In this document: positions 36,540 to 44,355 of the stretch, in pieces
Position numbering within the stretch: the stretch's first letter is position 1
Layout: each line of letters opens with the position of its first letter
Source of the DNA: CAZCPB01 sp044223975
Lineage (GTDB): Bacteria; Planctomycetota; Phycisphaerae; Phycisphaerales; UBA1924
Length of the DNA stretch: 64,000 bases
Reading direction: 5' to 3'
Assembly (NCBI GenBank): GCA_044223975.1
Contig: JBGALI010000021.1
Coordinates: 36,027 to 100,026 of the forward strand
The notes under the pieces: generated by a model
The model's database searches: none
Seen by the model: the letters and a program-made list of their open reading frames with translations, nothing else
What the model was told of the DNA's origin: nothing
Made by a program: the position numbers and the translations under genes

Positions 36540-37898
36540 TCAAATCTCTTCGAACTTTGCCGTGAAGTGCCGCAGCACCTCTGGCGCCTCGGTGATCCGC
36601 ATCCCGCGGAGCTTGGCACGCATCGCGTGCAGTTCTGCCGCGGCTTCCGCGACGTAATCGATGTGGCTCTGCGTGTATACGCGCCTCGGGATCGCCAGCC
36701 GCACGAGCTCCATCGCCGGGTTCGGCCTCCCCGCGCCGCCGAACATCACGCTCCCGATCTCGCACGCCCTCACGCCGCCCACGCGGTACAGCCCGCAGAC
36801 CACGGCCTGCCCGGGAAACTGCTCCGGCGGGATGTGCGGCACGAACGCCCTGGCATCGATGTAGATCGCGTGACCCCCCGGCGGTTCGACGATCTGGATC
36901 CCCGATGCCAGCAGCTTCTCCCCCAGGTACTCCGTGCTCCGCAGCCGGTACGTGAGGTAGTCCTCGTCGAGCACTTCCTCAAACCCCTGCGCCATCGCCT
37001 CAAGGTCCCGCCCCGCCAGTCCCCCGTACGTGACGTACCCCTCCGTCAGGATCAGCAGGTTGCACGCCCGCTGGAACATCGCCTTGTCGCGGATCAGCAG
37101 CACGCCGCCGATGTTGACCAGCCCGTCCTTCTTCGCCGAGATTGTCGCCCCGTCCGCCAGGTCGAACATCTCCCGCGCGATCTCCCGCGCGCTGCGCTTC
37201 CGCTGCCCCTCCTCGCGGTGCTGGATGAAGCTCGCGTTCTCCGCAAAGCGGCACGCGTCCAGGTAGAACGGCAGCTTGTGCCTGTCGCACACGCGCCGGA
37301 TCTCGCGCAGGTTCGCCAGGCTCACCGGCTGCCCGCCCCCCGAGTTGTTCGTCACCGTGCACATCACCAGCGGAATCCGCTCGCGCCCCACCCGCGCGAT
37401 CAGCGCCTCCAGCCCCGCGATATCCATGTTCCCTTTAAACGGGTGCCGGCTCTTCGGGTCCTTCGCCTCCGCGATCGGCAGGTTCACCGCCTCGGCCCCG
37501 GAGTGCTCGATGTTGGCCCGCGTGGTGTCGAAGTGCGCGTTGTTGGGGACCACCAGCCCCTTGCCGCCCACGAGTTCGAACAGGATCCGCTCGCTCGCAC
37601 GCCCCTGGTGCGTCGGCAGGATGTTCTCAAACCCCGTCACGCGCCGCATCGTGTCGCGGAACCGGAAGAACGAGTCCGCCCCCGCGTACGACTCGTCTCC
37701 CCGCATCACGCCAGCCCACTGCTCGGCGCTCATCGCCCCCGTCCCCGAGTCCGTCAGGAGGTCGATGATCACGTCCCGCGCGGCAATCAGAAACGGGTTG
37801 AACGCCGCCTCGCGCAGAATCCCTTCGCGCTGCTCGCGCGTCGTCAGTCGGATCGGCTCGACGCTCTTGATCCGGAACGGCTCGATAATGGTCTTCAT
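36540..37898 (-). CDS. Tryptophanase / tyrosine phenol-lyase family protein
   Basis: A PLP-dependent beta-eliminating lyase of 452 residues. The PLP lysine is K257 in SAKKDGLVNIGG, and D214 with R217 lie in FYLDACRFAENA, as in E. coli TnaA. The family splits tryptophan or tyrosine into indole or phenol plus pyruvate and ammonia. The substrate-loop NNAHFDTTRANIE differs from the typical NYFFDTT of both named enzymes, so specificity is open. No tnaB or other amino-acid transporter is adjacent, and no tnaC-like leader is evident. The divergent gap to the next gene is about 210 bases. Confidence 0.85.
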   Translation of the reverse strand: MKTIIEPFRIKSVEPIRLTTREQREGILREAAFNPFLIAARDVIIDLLTDSGTGAMSAEQWAGVMRGDESYAGADSFFRFRDTMRRVTGFENILPTHQGRASERILFELVGGKGLVVPNNAHFDTTRANIEHSGAEAVNLPIAEAKDPKSRHPFKGNMDIAGLEALIARVGRERIPLVMCTVTNNSGGGQPVSLANLREIRRVCDRHKLPFYLDACRFAENASFIQHREEGQRKRSAREIAREMFDLADGATISAKKDGLVNIGGVLLIRDKAMFQRACNLLILTEGYVTYGGLAGRDLEAMAQGFEEVLDEDYLTYRLRSTEYLGEKLLASGIQIVEPPGGHAIYIDARAFVPHIPPEQFPGQAVVCGLYRVGGVRACEIGSVMFGGAGRPNPAMELVRLAIPRRVYTQSHIDYVAEAAAELHAMRAKLRGMRITEAPEVLRHFTAKFEEI

Positions 37899-38111
37899 CG
37901 CACCGATCGTAGCGCAAAGACGATACAAAAATCCTGTTTGAACGCGCTTTCGCCCTTGAAAAGACGGGCCGCGGGCTCCTGCGCCTGCGCCCAAGGGCCC
38001 GGGAAACCGACCAATTGGTCTGCTGAAAAGCGACGGGTGCGCGCCGCGGGCGCATCGAATCTGGCGTGATCCGCGCCGCCACGCACGCGGCCGCAGATGA
38101 AAGGAACAACC

Positions 38112-39491
38112 ATGCCGCGTCCGCTCACGCTCGCATCGTCGCTGCTCGCCCTGCTCGGCCCGTCACTCCTCGCCCGCGCCGACGCCGACGTCTTCATCCT
38201 CCGCCGCGCCGACAAGTCGATCGCGATCGAGAAGGTCCACATCGCCGATGACGCCGAAGTCTCGTGGACGCTCGGCAAGGACGGCTTCATCGACGTCATC
38301 CTCCCGCCCGGCCCCGGCGGCTCGGCGGGCATCGTGCAGTCCGCGTCCTCCCCGACCACCGTCGCCTCCTGCCGCGGAGGCACGCTCTCCGTGGTCACCA
38401 CCGCCGCGGGCCGCCGCTTCGAGCGCCCCGTGCCGCCCGCCGCTGAACTCCGGGCGCTCGACATCCATGTCTCCGCCCGCGCCCAGGACGGCACCACGCT
38501 CGCTTCCTTCATCCGCGCCTACGACCGCGTCGAACCCGACCGCGTCGGCGTGATCGAGGATCCCTTCGGCGGCGCCGTTCCCCTCCAGCCCGGCGACTGC
38601 GTCATCTACACCACGACTTTCGAGTCCCGCGTTCCCGCCGCGGCGGCCCTCGTCGGCGACGCGCCCGTCCGCTTCGTCTCCGGACATCACCTCGCCGCGG
38701 GCAGCGTGAAAGGCGGCGCGACCGGCGATTTCGTCATCGACCTCGCGGCCGGAACCACCATCGTCTCCAAGGGCGCTCTTCCCCCCGGGGTCGCCATCGA
38801 CCCCGCCGTCACGGCCCAGTACAGCGCCGACGGCGTGAAGCGCCTCGCCGCCGAGCTCGGGGGCGCCACCGGCGCCGCGGCTCCTCTTGGCATCGCACGC
38901 CTCCCCGAAATGACCATCGGCGGCATCACCTTCCGCGATGTCGAAGTCATGGTCATGAACGAGCTGCCCCCCGTCGCCGAGGGCGTGGTCGGCATCCTCG
39001 GCCTCGATCTGCTCTCTCGCGCGAGCATCGTCTCGCTCCCCTACCCCAGGCCCGGCGCCACGGCGCCCATGCGCCTCGGCAAGCCCGACCCCGATCAGGC
39101 CGAGGCGACGATTCCGCTCGCCATCCTCGGCTCGCGGGCCTACTGCCGCGCCAAGGTCAACGGCGTCGAGGTCTGCATGATCGTCGATTCCGGTTCGCCC
39201 GTAACCATCCTCGAAGAACGCGCCGCGAAAACGGCCCAAGCCGCGCCCGGCGAATCCCGCGAGGTCCGCGGCATCGGCCCCGCCACCTCGAAGCTCCGCC
39301 CCGCCTCCGTGCACTCTCTCGCGCTCGGGAGCACCGACATCGCCGACGCCCCGGTGCAGGTCGGGGCGCTCCCGCTCTTCGCACGCTTCAAAGGCCCGAC
39401 CCCCATCGGCATCCTGGGCAACGCCACGCTCTCGAAGTTCAGCCGCATCGAGCTCGACTTCGAGCGGACGGAACTGCGGCTGTACCCCTGA
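38112..39491 (+). CDS. Exported retropepsin-like aspartyl protease
   Basis: A 459-residue protein with a signal peptide. Two retroviral-type aspartyl protease units are visible. The second has an intact MIVDSGSPVTILE (Asp-Ser-Gly) at about residue 360, followed by GILGNATLSKFSRIELDFE. The first, at about 212, has FVIDLAAGTTIVS where the DTG/DSG is replaced, followed by GILGLDLLSRASIVSLPY. Retropepsins normally work as dimers of one DSG each, so one active and one degenerate half within one chain could form a pseudo-dimer. AAAGGAACAACC precedes the ATG. It is isolated and convergent with the cupin gene. Confidence 0.8.
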   Translation: MPRPLTLASSLLALLGPSLLARADADVFILRRADKSIAIEKVHIADDAEVSWTLGKDGFIDVILPPGPGGSAGIVQSASSPTTVASCRGGTLSVVTTAAGRRFERPVPPAAELRALDIHVSARAQDGTTLASFIRAYDRVEPDRVGVIEDPFGGAVPLQPGDCVIYTTTFESRVPAAAALVGDAPVRFVSGHHLAAGSVKGGATGDFVIDLAAGTTIVSKGALPPGVAIDPAVTAQYSADGVKRLAAELGGATGAAAPLGIARLPEMTIGGITFRDVEVMVMNELPPVAEGVVGILGLDLLSRASIVSLPYPRPGATAPMRLGKPDPDQAEATIPLAILGSRAYCRAKVNGVEVCMIVDSGSPVTILEERAAKTAQAAPGESREVRGIGPATSKLRPASVHSLALGSTDIADAPVQVGALPLFARFKGPTPIGILGNATLSKFSRIELDFERTELRLYP

Positions 39492-39527
39492 TCCGCGCAC
39501 ACGCCCGTCGCCGACGGCGCCCCGCGG

Positions 39528-39890
39528 TCAGCCGCTCAACCGCCCCGGTTGACGCACCGTCCGGTCGTTCACCACGTTCCCCGTGTTGAGGGTCGACGCC
39601 GGCTCAAACAGCACCACCTCAACCTCTTGCTCCGCCACCGGCCGGTGCTCAACGCCCCGCGGCACGACCAGGAACTGCCCCTCGCCCAGCTCAACGCTCC
39701 GGTCGCGGAACTCCATCACGAACCGCCCGCGGTGCACGAGGAACATCTCGTCCTCGTGCTCGTGGTGGTGCCACACGAACGCGCCCTTGAACTTCACGAG
39801 CTTGACGCACTGTCCGTTGAGCTCGGCCGCCACCCTCGGCGACCAGTGGTCAGTGAACGACGCGAACGCCGCGGCAAGGTCGACCTTCAT
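39528..39890 (-). CDS. Cupin domain protein
   Basis: A 120-residue single-domain cupin. The metal-binding motif WHHHEHEDEMFLVHRG and the second motif GEGQFLVVPRGVEHRPV are intact. Small cupins like this bind a metal and may isomerise or bind sugars or act in sensing; the ligand is unknown. It lies 17 bases after an HD-type gene on the same strand, so the two form an operon. The C-terminus is a short, polar tail. Confidence 0.82.
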   Translation of the reverse strand: MKVDLAAAFASFTDHWSPRVAAELNGQCVKLVKFKGAFVWHHHEHEDEMFLVHRGRFVMEFRDRSVELGEGQFLVVPRGVEHRPVAEQEVEVVLFEPASTLNTGNVVNDRTVRQPGRLSG

Positions 39891-39907
39891 GGACGATCGT
39901 ACCGGCG

Positions 39908-40489
39908 CTACTTGGCCTGCTTCCCCAGCACCTTCGCGATATCGAAGTCGATGAAATCCGCGTGGTGGAAGATCCAACTCTCGATCGTCCGCTCCACCTT
40001 GTCCCCCTCGTGACTGTGGGTCGCGACGATGTGCATGACCTCGGGGGGGATGCCGTGCTTGTAGCAGAGGGCGACGCCGCTGAACGGGTGGCGCAGCATG
40101 TCGCCGTAGTGCCCCTTGATCACCCCGCCCTGCGCGTTCTTGTCGAACTCGAGCATCTTGCCGACGTCGGCCAGGAGCGAGCCGGCGATCAGGTAATCCA
40201 GGTTCACCGGAACCCGCGTCCCGAACACCTCGCCCAGCACTTTGCTGATCGCGATGCACTGCTTGCAGCACGAGTTGAGGTGCTCGACAAACCGCAGGTC
40301 GATCTTCCCCGCCAGCAGCGTGAAGGGAATCGCCCGGATCTCGTCGAACGTCCACCCCTTGCCGCCGCAGCCTGAGGTGAGGGCTTCATCCCATACCGCC
40401 GCCACCTTGTCCCGCAGCGCCGCATCCTTGATGTCCATCAGGTTCGGGAAGAGCGTCGCGATGTCCTTGGTCGTGTGCTTCTGGCTCAT
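39908..40489 (-). CDS. HD-domain phosphohydrolase-like protein
   Basis: A 193-residue helical protein. GHYGDMLRHPFSG, ATHSHEGD and IFHHADFIDFD resemble the metal-binding blocks of HD phosphohydrolases. The leading block reads SLLADVGKML, where the usual LLHDIGK has the HD pair; the histidine is replaced by alanine, so activity or metal number may be altered. A cysteine-rich stretch (SCCKQCIAIS) precedes it. It starts an operon with the downstream cupin. The substrate is unknown. Confidence 0.7.
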   Translation of the reverse strand: MSQKHTTKDIATLFPNLMDIKDAALRDKVAAVWDEALTSGCGGKGWTFDEIRAIPFTLLAGKIDLRFVEHLNSCCKQCIAISKVLGEVFGTRVPVNLDYLIAGSLLADVGKMLEFDKNAQGGVIKGHYGDMLRHPFSGVALCYKHGIPPEVMHIVATHSHEGDKVERTIESWIFHHADFIDFDIAKVLGKQAK

Positions 40490-40557
40490 GCCGACAGGAT
40501 ATCGCGCCGCATCACCTTCGTCGGCCCGGTCGTTCCCACGGCTACGAAGGCAACGCG

Positions 40558-40830
40558 TCACCCCTCGCGGCGCACCGCCTTCCAATACTCCTGCGACGTC
40601 AGCACCGGCACCACCTCAAACTCGACCAGGTCTTCCCAAGCCTTCATCCACGGCCGCAACGCCGCGGCATCCGGCGCCTCCATCACCTGGAAGCACCGTC
40701 CCGTCGCCGCCTCCACCCAGCTCGCCACGTACTCCACGCCCTCGGGCATCATTCGCCCACAGCGCGCAAAGCGCTCGCCCACCGGCCCCGGATCACCGCC
40801 CCGAAAACGCTCGACGACCATGAACAGCAT
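40558..40830 (-). CDS. DUF3303 family protein
   Basis: A 90-residue protein with the DUF3303 pattern: an initial MVVERFRGGDPGPVGERF, a central VASWVEAATGRCFQVMEA, and a C-terminal WMKAWEDLVEFEVVPVLTSQE. It is a compact alpha/beta (dimeric ferredoxin-like) domain with no assigned role. Its start is either of the first two Met codons. It stands by itself between the HD-domain gene and the phosphatase gene. Confidence 0.8.
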   Translation of the reverse strand: MLFMVVERFRGGDPGPVGERFARCGRMMPEGVEYVASWVEAATGRCFQVMEAPDAAALRPWMKAWEDLVEFEVVPVLTSQEYWKAVRREG

Positions 40831-40917
40831 GCCCGGCGATACGAACGCGCCTCGCGCGAGGTTCAGTCGTCCGCGGTGCCCACCGCCCGGTCGGCTCTGC
40901 TTGTCCGCGCGCCCGCT

Positions 40918-42057
40918 CTACTTTCCCGTCCCCGGCAGAGCATCCCTGATCGCCCCCGCCGCCCGCGGCTGCGCCCCGTTGTAGTCCTCGCCCAGCAGCG
41001 AAGCGATCGTCGCCGCGATCTGCGACTGCGTCACCGCCTCCACGTTCTCGCGCTCACCGAGCGCCGGCGTGTCCGGCCCCATCACCATGATCCAGATCTG
41101 CTCGGCCCCGACCACCTTGCTGTTGTGATCGCGCCACTTGGCAAGCTCGCCCCCCTCGTACCCCGGCGCGTTGTCCCCTCCCCTCCCGTGGTCGCACGTC
41201 ACGACGATCGACGTCGAATCCCGGTACTCGGGCATTGACTGCACCGTCTCCCACAACTCCTTCAGGTACCCGTCCACCCGGTGCGCCGCGTCCAGGTACT
41301 GCTTGTACTCCCCCTCGTGCGCCCACTCGTCCGTCTCGCCCATCCCCATGAACATCACCCGCGGCTTGTTGAGCTTGAACCACTCCAGCCCGGTCCTGAA
41401 GACCATCGCGTCGAACGTGGTGTTTCCCCAGCGGCACGGCACCTGCGCCCGCAGCTCGTTGGCCATCGCGATTCGCTCGTTCGTGGTCCCGAACGTCACC
41501 GGTCCGACGCCGCCGTCCACCGGAAACTCGCACCGCTGCGTGTTGAAGATCGTCGGGAACAACTCCCACGCCCCGAACGCCGCGACCTTGCCGTGGTACG
41601 CCGGCAACCCGTTCAGCCACTCGAACACCGTGACCTCCGGGTTGGGGATGTTCTTGTTGTCCTTCACGTACGGGTTCTTGAACCCGCAGAACACCTCGCT
41701 GTACCCCGGGTACGAGACCTTCCACTCGTTGGTGATGTGGGCGCTCGATCCCTTGAACAGGTTGCCGTAGATCTGCCCGTGCCGGGCGATCGTCCCCCAC
41801 ACGAACGGCATCAGCGCCTCGCGCCGCGCCTCGGGAGTGTCGCGCCAGTACGCTGCGCGCAGGGGCTCGGGATGCTCGACCCCGTTCTCTTTGTTCATCA
41901 GCCGCTCGTCCGCGCCCGTGAACACTTCCTGCCAGCGCAGGCCGTCGGACATGAACAGGATGACGTTGCGCGTCTTGTGCGCCGCCGCGGGCGCTGGCTG
42001 GGCGCTGGCCAAGACAGGAAGTACAAGCAGCAGTGCGAGGGCGGTGATTCGTTTCAT
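40918..42057 (-). CDS. Exported alkaline phosphatase superfamily (phosphodiesterase-type) protein
   Basis: A 379-residue protein with a signal peptide (MKRITALALLLVLPVLASA). Motifs of the alkaline phosphatase superfamily: NVILFMSDGLRW (first metal Asp), the nucleophile region KVSYPGYSEVF, GMGETDEWAHEGEY (Asp and His), and VVTCDHGRGGDN (Asp-His). The layout matches phosphodiesterases or nucleotide pyrophosphatases rather than sulfatases, as no CxPSR is present. Substrate unknown. It is downstream of the ATP-citrate lyase operon on the same strand, 58 bases after it, and may be read through. Confidence 0.85.
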   Translation of the reverse strand: MKRITALALLLVLPVLASAQPAPAAAHKTRNVILFMSDGLRWQEVFTGADERLMNKENGVEHPEPLRAAYWRDTPEARREALMPFVWGTIARHGQIYGNLFKGSSAHITNEWKVSYPGYSEVFCGFKNPYVKDNKNIPNPEVTVFEWLNGLPAYHGKVAAFGAWELFPTIFNTQRCEFPVDGGVGPVTFGTTNERIAMANELRAQVPCRWGNTTFDAMVFRTGLEWFKLNKPRVMFMGMGETDEWAHEGEYKQYLDAAHRVDGYLKELWETVQSMPEYRDSTSIVVTCDHGRGGDNAPGYEGGELAKWRDHNSKVVGAEQIWIMVMGPDTPALGERENVEAVTQSQIAATIASLLGEDYNGAQPRAAGAIRDALPGTGK

Positions 42058-42115
42058 CCGCGCAGGATACACGCCCGGGGCGGGGCCTTTCAGGCCCGCA
42101 ATTCCAGCACATGCC

Positions 42116-43861
42116 TTAAATCCCGACCGGCCCGTCATACGCATGATTCACCGGGTCGATCCGCCGCATCGGCTTCTCCCGCGTCTGCTCCTCCGTCACG
42201 TGCGCCACCAGCCCCGGCGTCCGCGCGATCATGAAGATCCCGTTGAACACCCGCGGGTCCATCCCCAGGTCCGCCAGGATCGCTCCGACCGCTCCGTCCA
42301 CGTTGATCGGCAGCGGCTTCCCGATCGCCGCGAACGCCCGCTCCACCGCCCGCGCCGCCCCGATGTGCGTCCCCGCCGCGTCCCCCAGCCCCGCCGCCGC
42401 GGCAAGCTCAAACAGCCGCACCGTCCGCGGGTCTTTGGTGTGCACCCGATGCCCGAACCCGCTGATCCGGTCGCCCGTTGACTTGATCCGAGCCACCTCC
42501 TCACCGGCAACCAGATCGATTACTTCTTCCAATGTGTGCTGTGTGCTGTGTGCTGTGCGTTGTGCCCTCGCTCTTGCTTTCTCAACCAGCGCCCCCAGGT
42601 ACCTCGCACAATCCTCAATCGCCCCGCCGTGATGCCTGTTGATCGACATGATCCCCGCCGCCACGCTCTGCGACAGGCTCGCGCCCGTGCTCGCCACCGT
42701 CCGCGCCGCCAAGCACGAGGGCGGCGTCGCCCCGTGATCGATGCTGCTCACCAGGATTGCATCCATCAGACGCCCCACACGCTCGTCGGGCATCTTCCCC
42801 GTCAAGATCAGGTACACCGCCGCGCCGAAGCTCACCTTGCCCATCAGCCCCGCGATGTCGTGGCCCCGGACCGCCACCTTGTTCGGCTCGATCAGCGTCA
42901 CCGCCGTTGTCCACACGGCCTTCATCTCCGCCTCGCTCATCAGGCTCCGGCTGCCGCGCGCCCGCAGCACGCCCGCCACCGCGCCCGGCACCTCGCCGAA
43001 CGCGTCGACGACCGTCGCGCCCGCTCCGCGCAGTGCCGCCACCTTCCCCGCGTGCGTCCCCGTGTTCCCCTCGATGATCGCCCCCGCGTGACTGAACCGC
43101 GTCCCGCTCCTGGCGGCCTTCCCCCCGATGTACGCGATCACCGGCTTGGTGACTTTCTTGGCGTTGATCAGCGCCGCCAGGTCCTCCTCCTGCGAGCCGC
43201 CGATCTCCCCGAAGATCACGATCGCGTCCGTCGCCGCGTCCTCCTCGAACATCAGCGCCACGTCAGGGATCCGCAGTCCCAGCACCGAGTCACCCCCAAC
43301 GTGCACGATCGTCGAGATCCGCACCCCCGCCTGCCCCACGTAGTATGCCGTGCTCGTCCCCATCCCCCCCGAACGCGAGATCACGCCGACCCCGGTCGGC
43401 CGCGGCGGCTTGAACCACTGCCGCGCCGACTCCGCCCGCCCTCCGATCATCCCCGCCAGCCCGCGCCCCGGGCTGACCACCCCCAGCGTGTTGGGACCGA
43501 CAAACCTCGCCCCAGTCTTCGCCGCAGCCGCGGCAATCTCCATCGCGTCCCACACCGGCACCCGATCCGCCACAAGCACCAGCAGCTTCACCCCCGCCGA
43601 AATCGCGTCCAGGGCCGCGGCCTTCACCGCCGGCCCCGGCACGAAAAGCACCGAAATGTCAACCGGCCCGACCGCTGCCGCCGCCTCGGCGCACGAGTTG
43701 AACACCGGGATGCCGAGCACCTCCCCGCCGCCCTTCCCCGGCGTCACGCCCCCGACGACTTTGGTCCCGTAGTCCAGCATGAGCCGCGTGCGCGCCTGCC
43801 CCTCGCGCCCGGTGATGCCCTGCACAATCACACGCTTGGTTTCGTCGATGAGGATGGCCAT
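42116..43861 (-). CDS. aclA: ATP-citrate lyase, subunit with CoA-ligase and citrate synthase-like domains
   Basis: Together with the ATP-grasp subunit it splits citrate with ATP and CoA to acetyl-CoA and oxaloacetate. The 581-residue protein has a succinyl-CoA-synthetase alpha-like part (VIVQGITGREG, GGVTPGKGG, ISRSGGMGTST) with the phosphohistidine site SHAGAIIEGNTGTHAGK, then a citryl-CoA lyase (citrate synthase-like) part: SSIDHGATPPS, ISGFGHRVHTKDPR and NVDGAVGAILADLG. Residues about 435-443 come from a 7-bp repeat array (TAHSTQHT), an in-frame insertion. Naming follows Chlorobium; plants use the letters the other way. It is the last gene of the operon ATP-grasp subunit, S23-type gene, this gene. 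Confidence 0.86.
   Translation of the reverse strand: MAILIDETKRVIVQGITGREGQARTRLMLDYGTKVVGGVTPGKGGGEVLGIPVFNSCAEAAAAVGPVDISVLFVPGPAVKAAALDAISAGVKLLVLVADRVPVWDAMEIAAAAAKTGARFVGPNTLGVVSPGRGLAGMIGGRAESARQWFKPPRPTGVGVISRSGGMGTSTAYYVGQAGVRISTIVHVGGDSVLGLRIPDVALMFEEDAATDAIVIFGEIGGSQEEDLAALINAKKVTKPVIAYIGGKAARSGTRFSHAGAIIEGNTGTHAGKVAALRGAGATVVDAFGEVPGAVAGVLRARGSRSLMSEAEMKAVWTTAVTLIEPNKVAVRGHDIAGLMGKVSFGAAVYLILTGKMPDERVGRLMDAILVSSIDHGATPPSCLAARTVASTGASLSQSVAAGIMSINRHHGGAIEDCARYLGALVEKARARAQRTAHSTQHTLEEVIDLVAGEEVARIKSTGDRISGFGHRVHTKDPRTVRLFELAAAAGLGDAAGTHIGAARAVERAFAAIGKPLPINVDGAVGAILADLGMDPRVFNGIFMIARTPGLVAHVTEEQTREKPMRRIDPVNHAYDGPVGI
42533..42560. repeat. 7-bp tandem array (TGTGTGC) inside the ATP-citrate lyase gene
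   Basis: Three exact TGTGTGC units (42533-42553) and a degenerate fourth. It encodes RTAHSTQHT-like residues on the minus strand. Same orientation as the array at 44359 and opposite to that at 43899. Confidence 0.8.
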
Positions 43862-43898
43862 CGCGGTCGTCCTTGGCGGGAAGGAAAATCTGCCAGTA

Positions 43899-43931
43899 CA
43901 CAGCACAGCACACAGCACACAGCACACAGCA
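43899..43931. repeat. 7-bp array (GCACACA), left arm of an inverted pair around the S23-type gene
   Basis: Three exact GCACACA units (43908-43928) with a partial unit on each side. GCACACA is the reverse complement of TGTGTGC, so this array is inverted relative to the one at 44359-44389. It lies 33 bases beyond the stop codon of the S23-type gene, between it and the aclA start. Confidence 0.85.
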
Positions 43932-43964
43932 GGAGTCGAGCCACGCGAGCGAAAGGTCGCGACA

Positions 43965-44342
43965 TCACTTCTTGGGGGGCAGCGCATCGCGCCGTCGTGT
44001 TCGCACGATCATCGATCCGAACATCGATTTCAGATCCTCGGTTTCACGGACGAGAGGGTCGAGCCGCTTGGCCTGGATCCACGAACGTCGTCCCACCAGG
44101 CGAAGCCAAAACCGAGTCTCATTCAGTTCCTTCGTCACGATGCCCAGGCACTTGGCAAAGTCCTTTCTCGTCATCGCTTCATCCGCTTCAAAGGCGTTCG
44201 CGCCCGAAGACGTCCCGCTGCCGGCGAGCTGCTCGACCACGCGCTTCGATCTGCCCTGCCGATCAAGCTCCTCGACGACGTCCATGACACGGTCTGCAAA
44301 GTTCTCGAGCCGATCGAGCGTCTCACTCCGCAGCCTTCCCAT
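43965..44342 (-). CDS. S23-type four-helix-bundle protein
   Basis: A 125-residue all-helical protein (LENFADRVMDVVEELDRQG, VVEQLAGSGTSSGANAFEAD, DFAKCLGIVTKELNETRFWL). The central SGTSSGANxxEA stretch and length fit the four-helix-bundle family first found in 23S rRNA intervening sequences and related to the accessory protein of diversity-generating retroelements. Its role is not settled; it may bind RNA. The start has AGGAGGGG, which overlaps the aclB stop region, so it is coupled to that gene. The gene is enclosed by inverted 7-bp arrays and sits between two genes that are normally adjacent, so I read it as an inserted cassette. No reverse transcriptase or rRNA is nearby. Confidence 0.82.
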   Translation of the reverse strand: MGRLRSETLDRLENFADRVMDVVEELDRQGRSKRVVEQLAGSGTSSGANAFEADEAMTRKDFAKCLGIVTKELNETRFWLRLVGRRSWIQAKRLDPLVRETEDLKSMFGSMIVRTRRRDALPPKK

Positions 44343-44355
44343 CGCCACGCCCCTC

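Noticed and set aside
34974..38069. A 1031-codon open frame on the plus strand
   Set aside because: It is antisense to three well-supported genes (transferase, hydrolase, tryptophanase-family) and has low-complexity Arg/His/Pro composition.
36540..38100. TnaC-like leader peptide ahead of the tryptophanase-family gene
   Set aside because: No short frame with a conserved tryptophan and following proline was seen in the upstream gap.
43965..44342. Diversity-generating retroelement accessory protein (Avd)
   Set aside because: The fold family is related, but no reverse transcriptase, template repeat or variable repeat is visible within the window.
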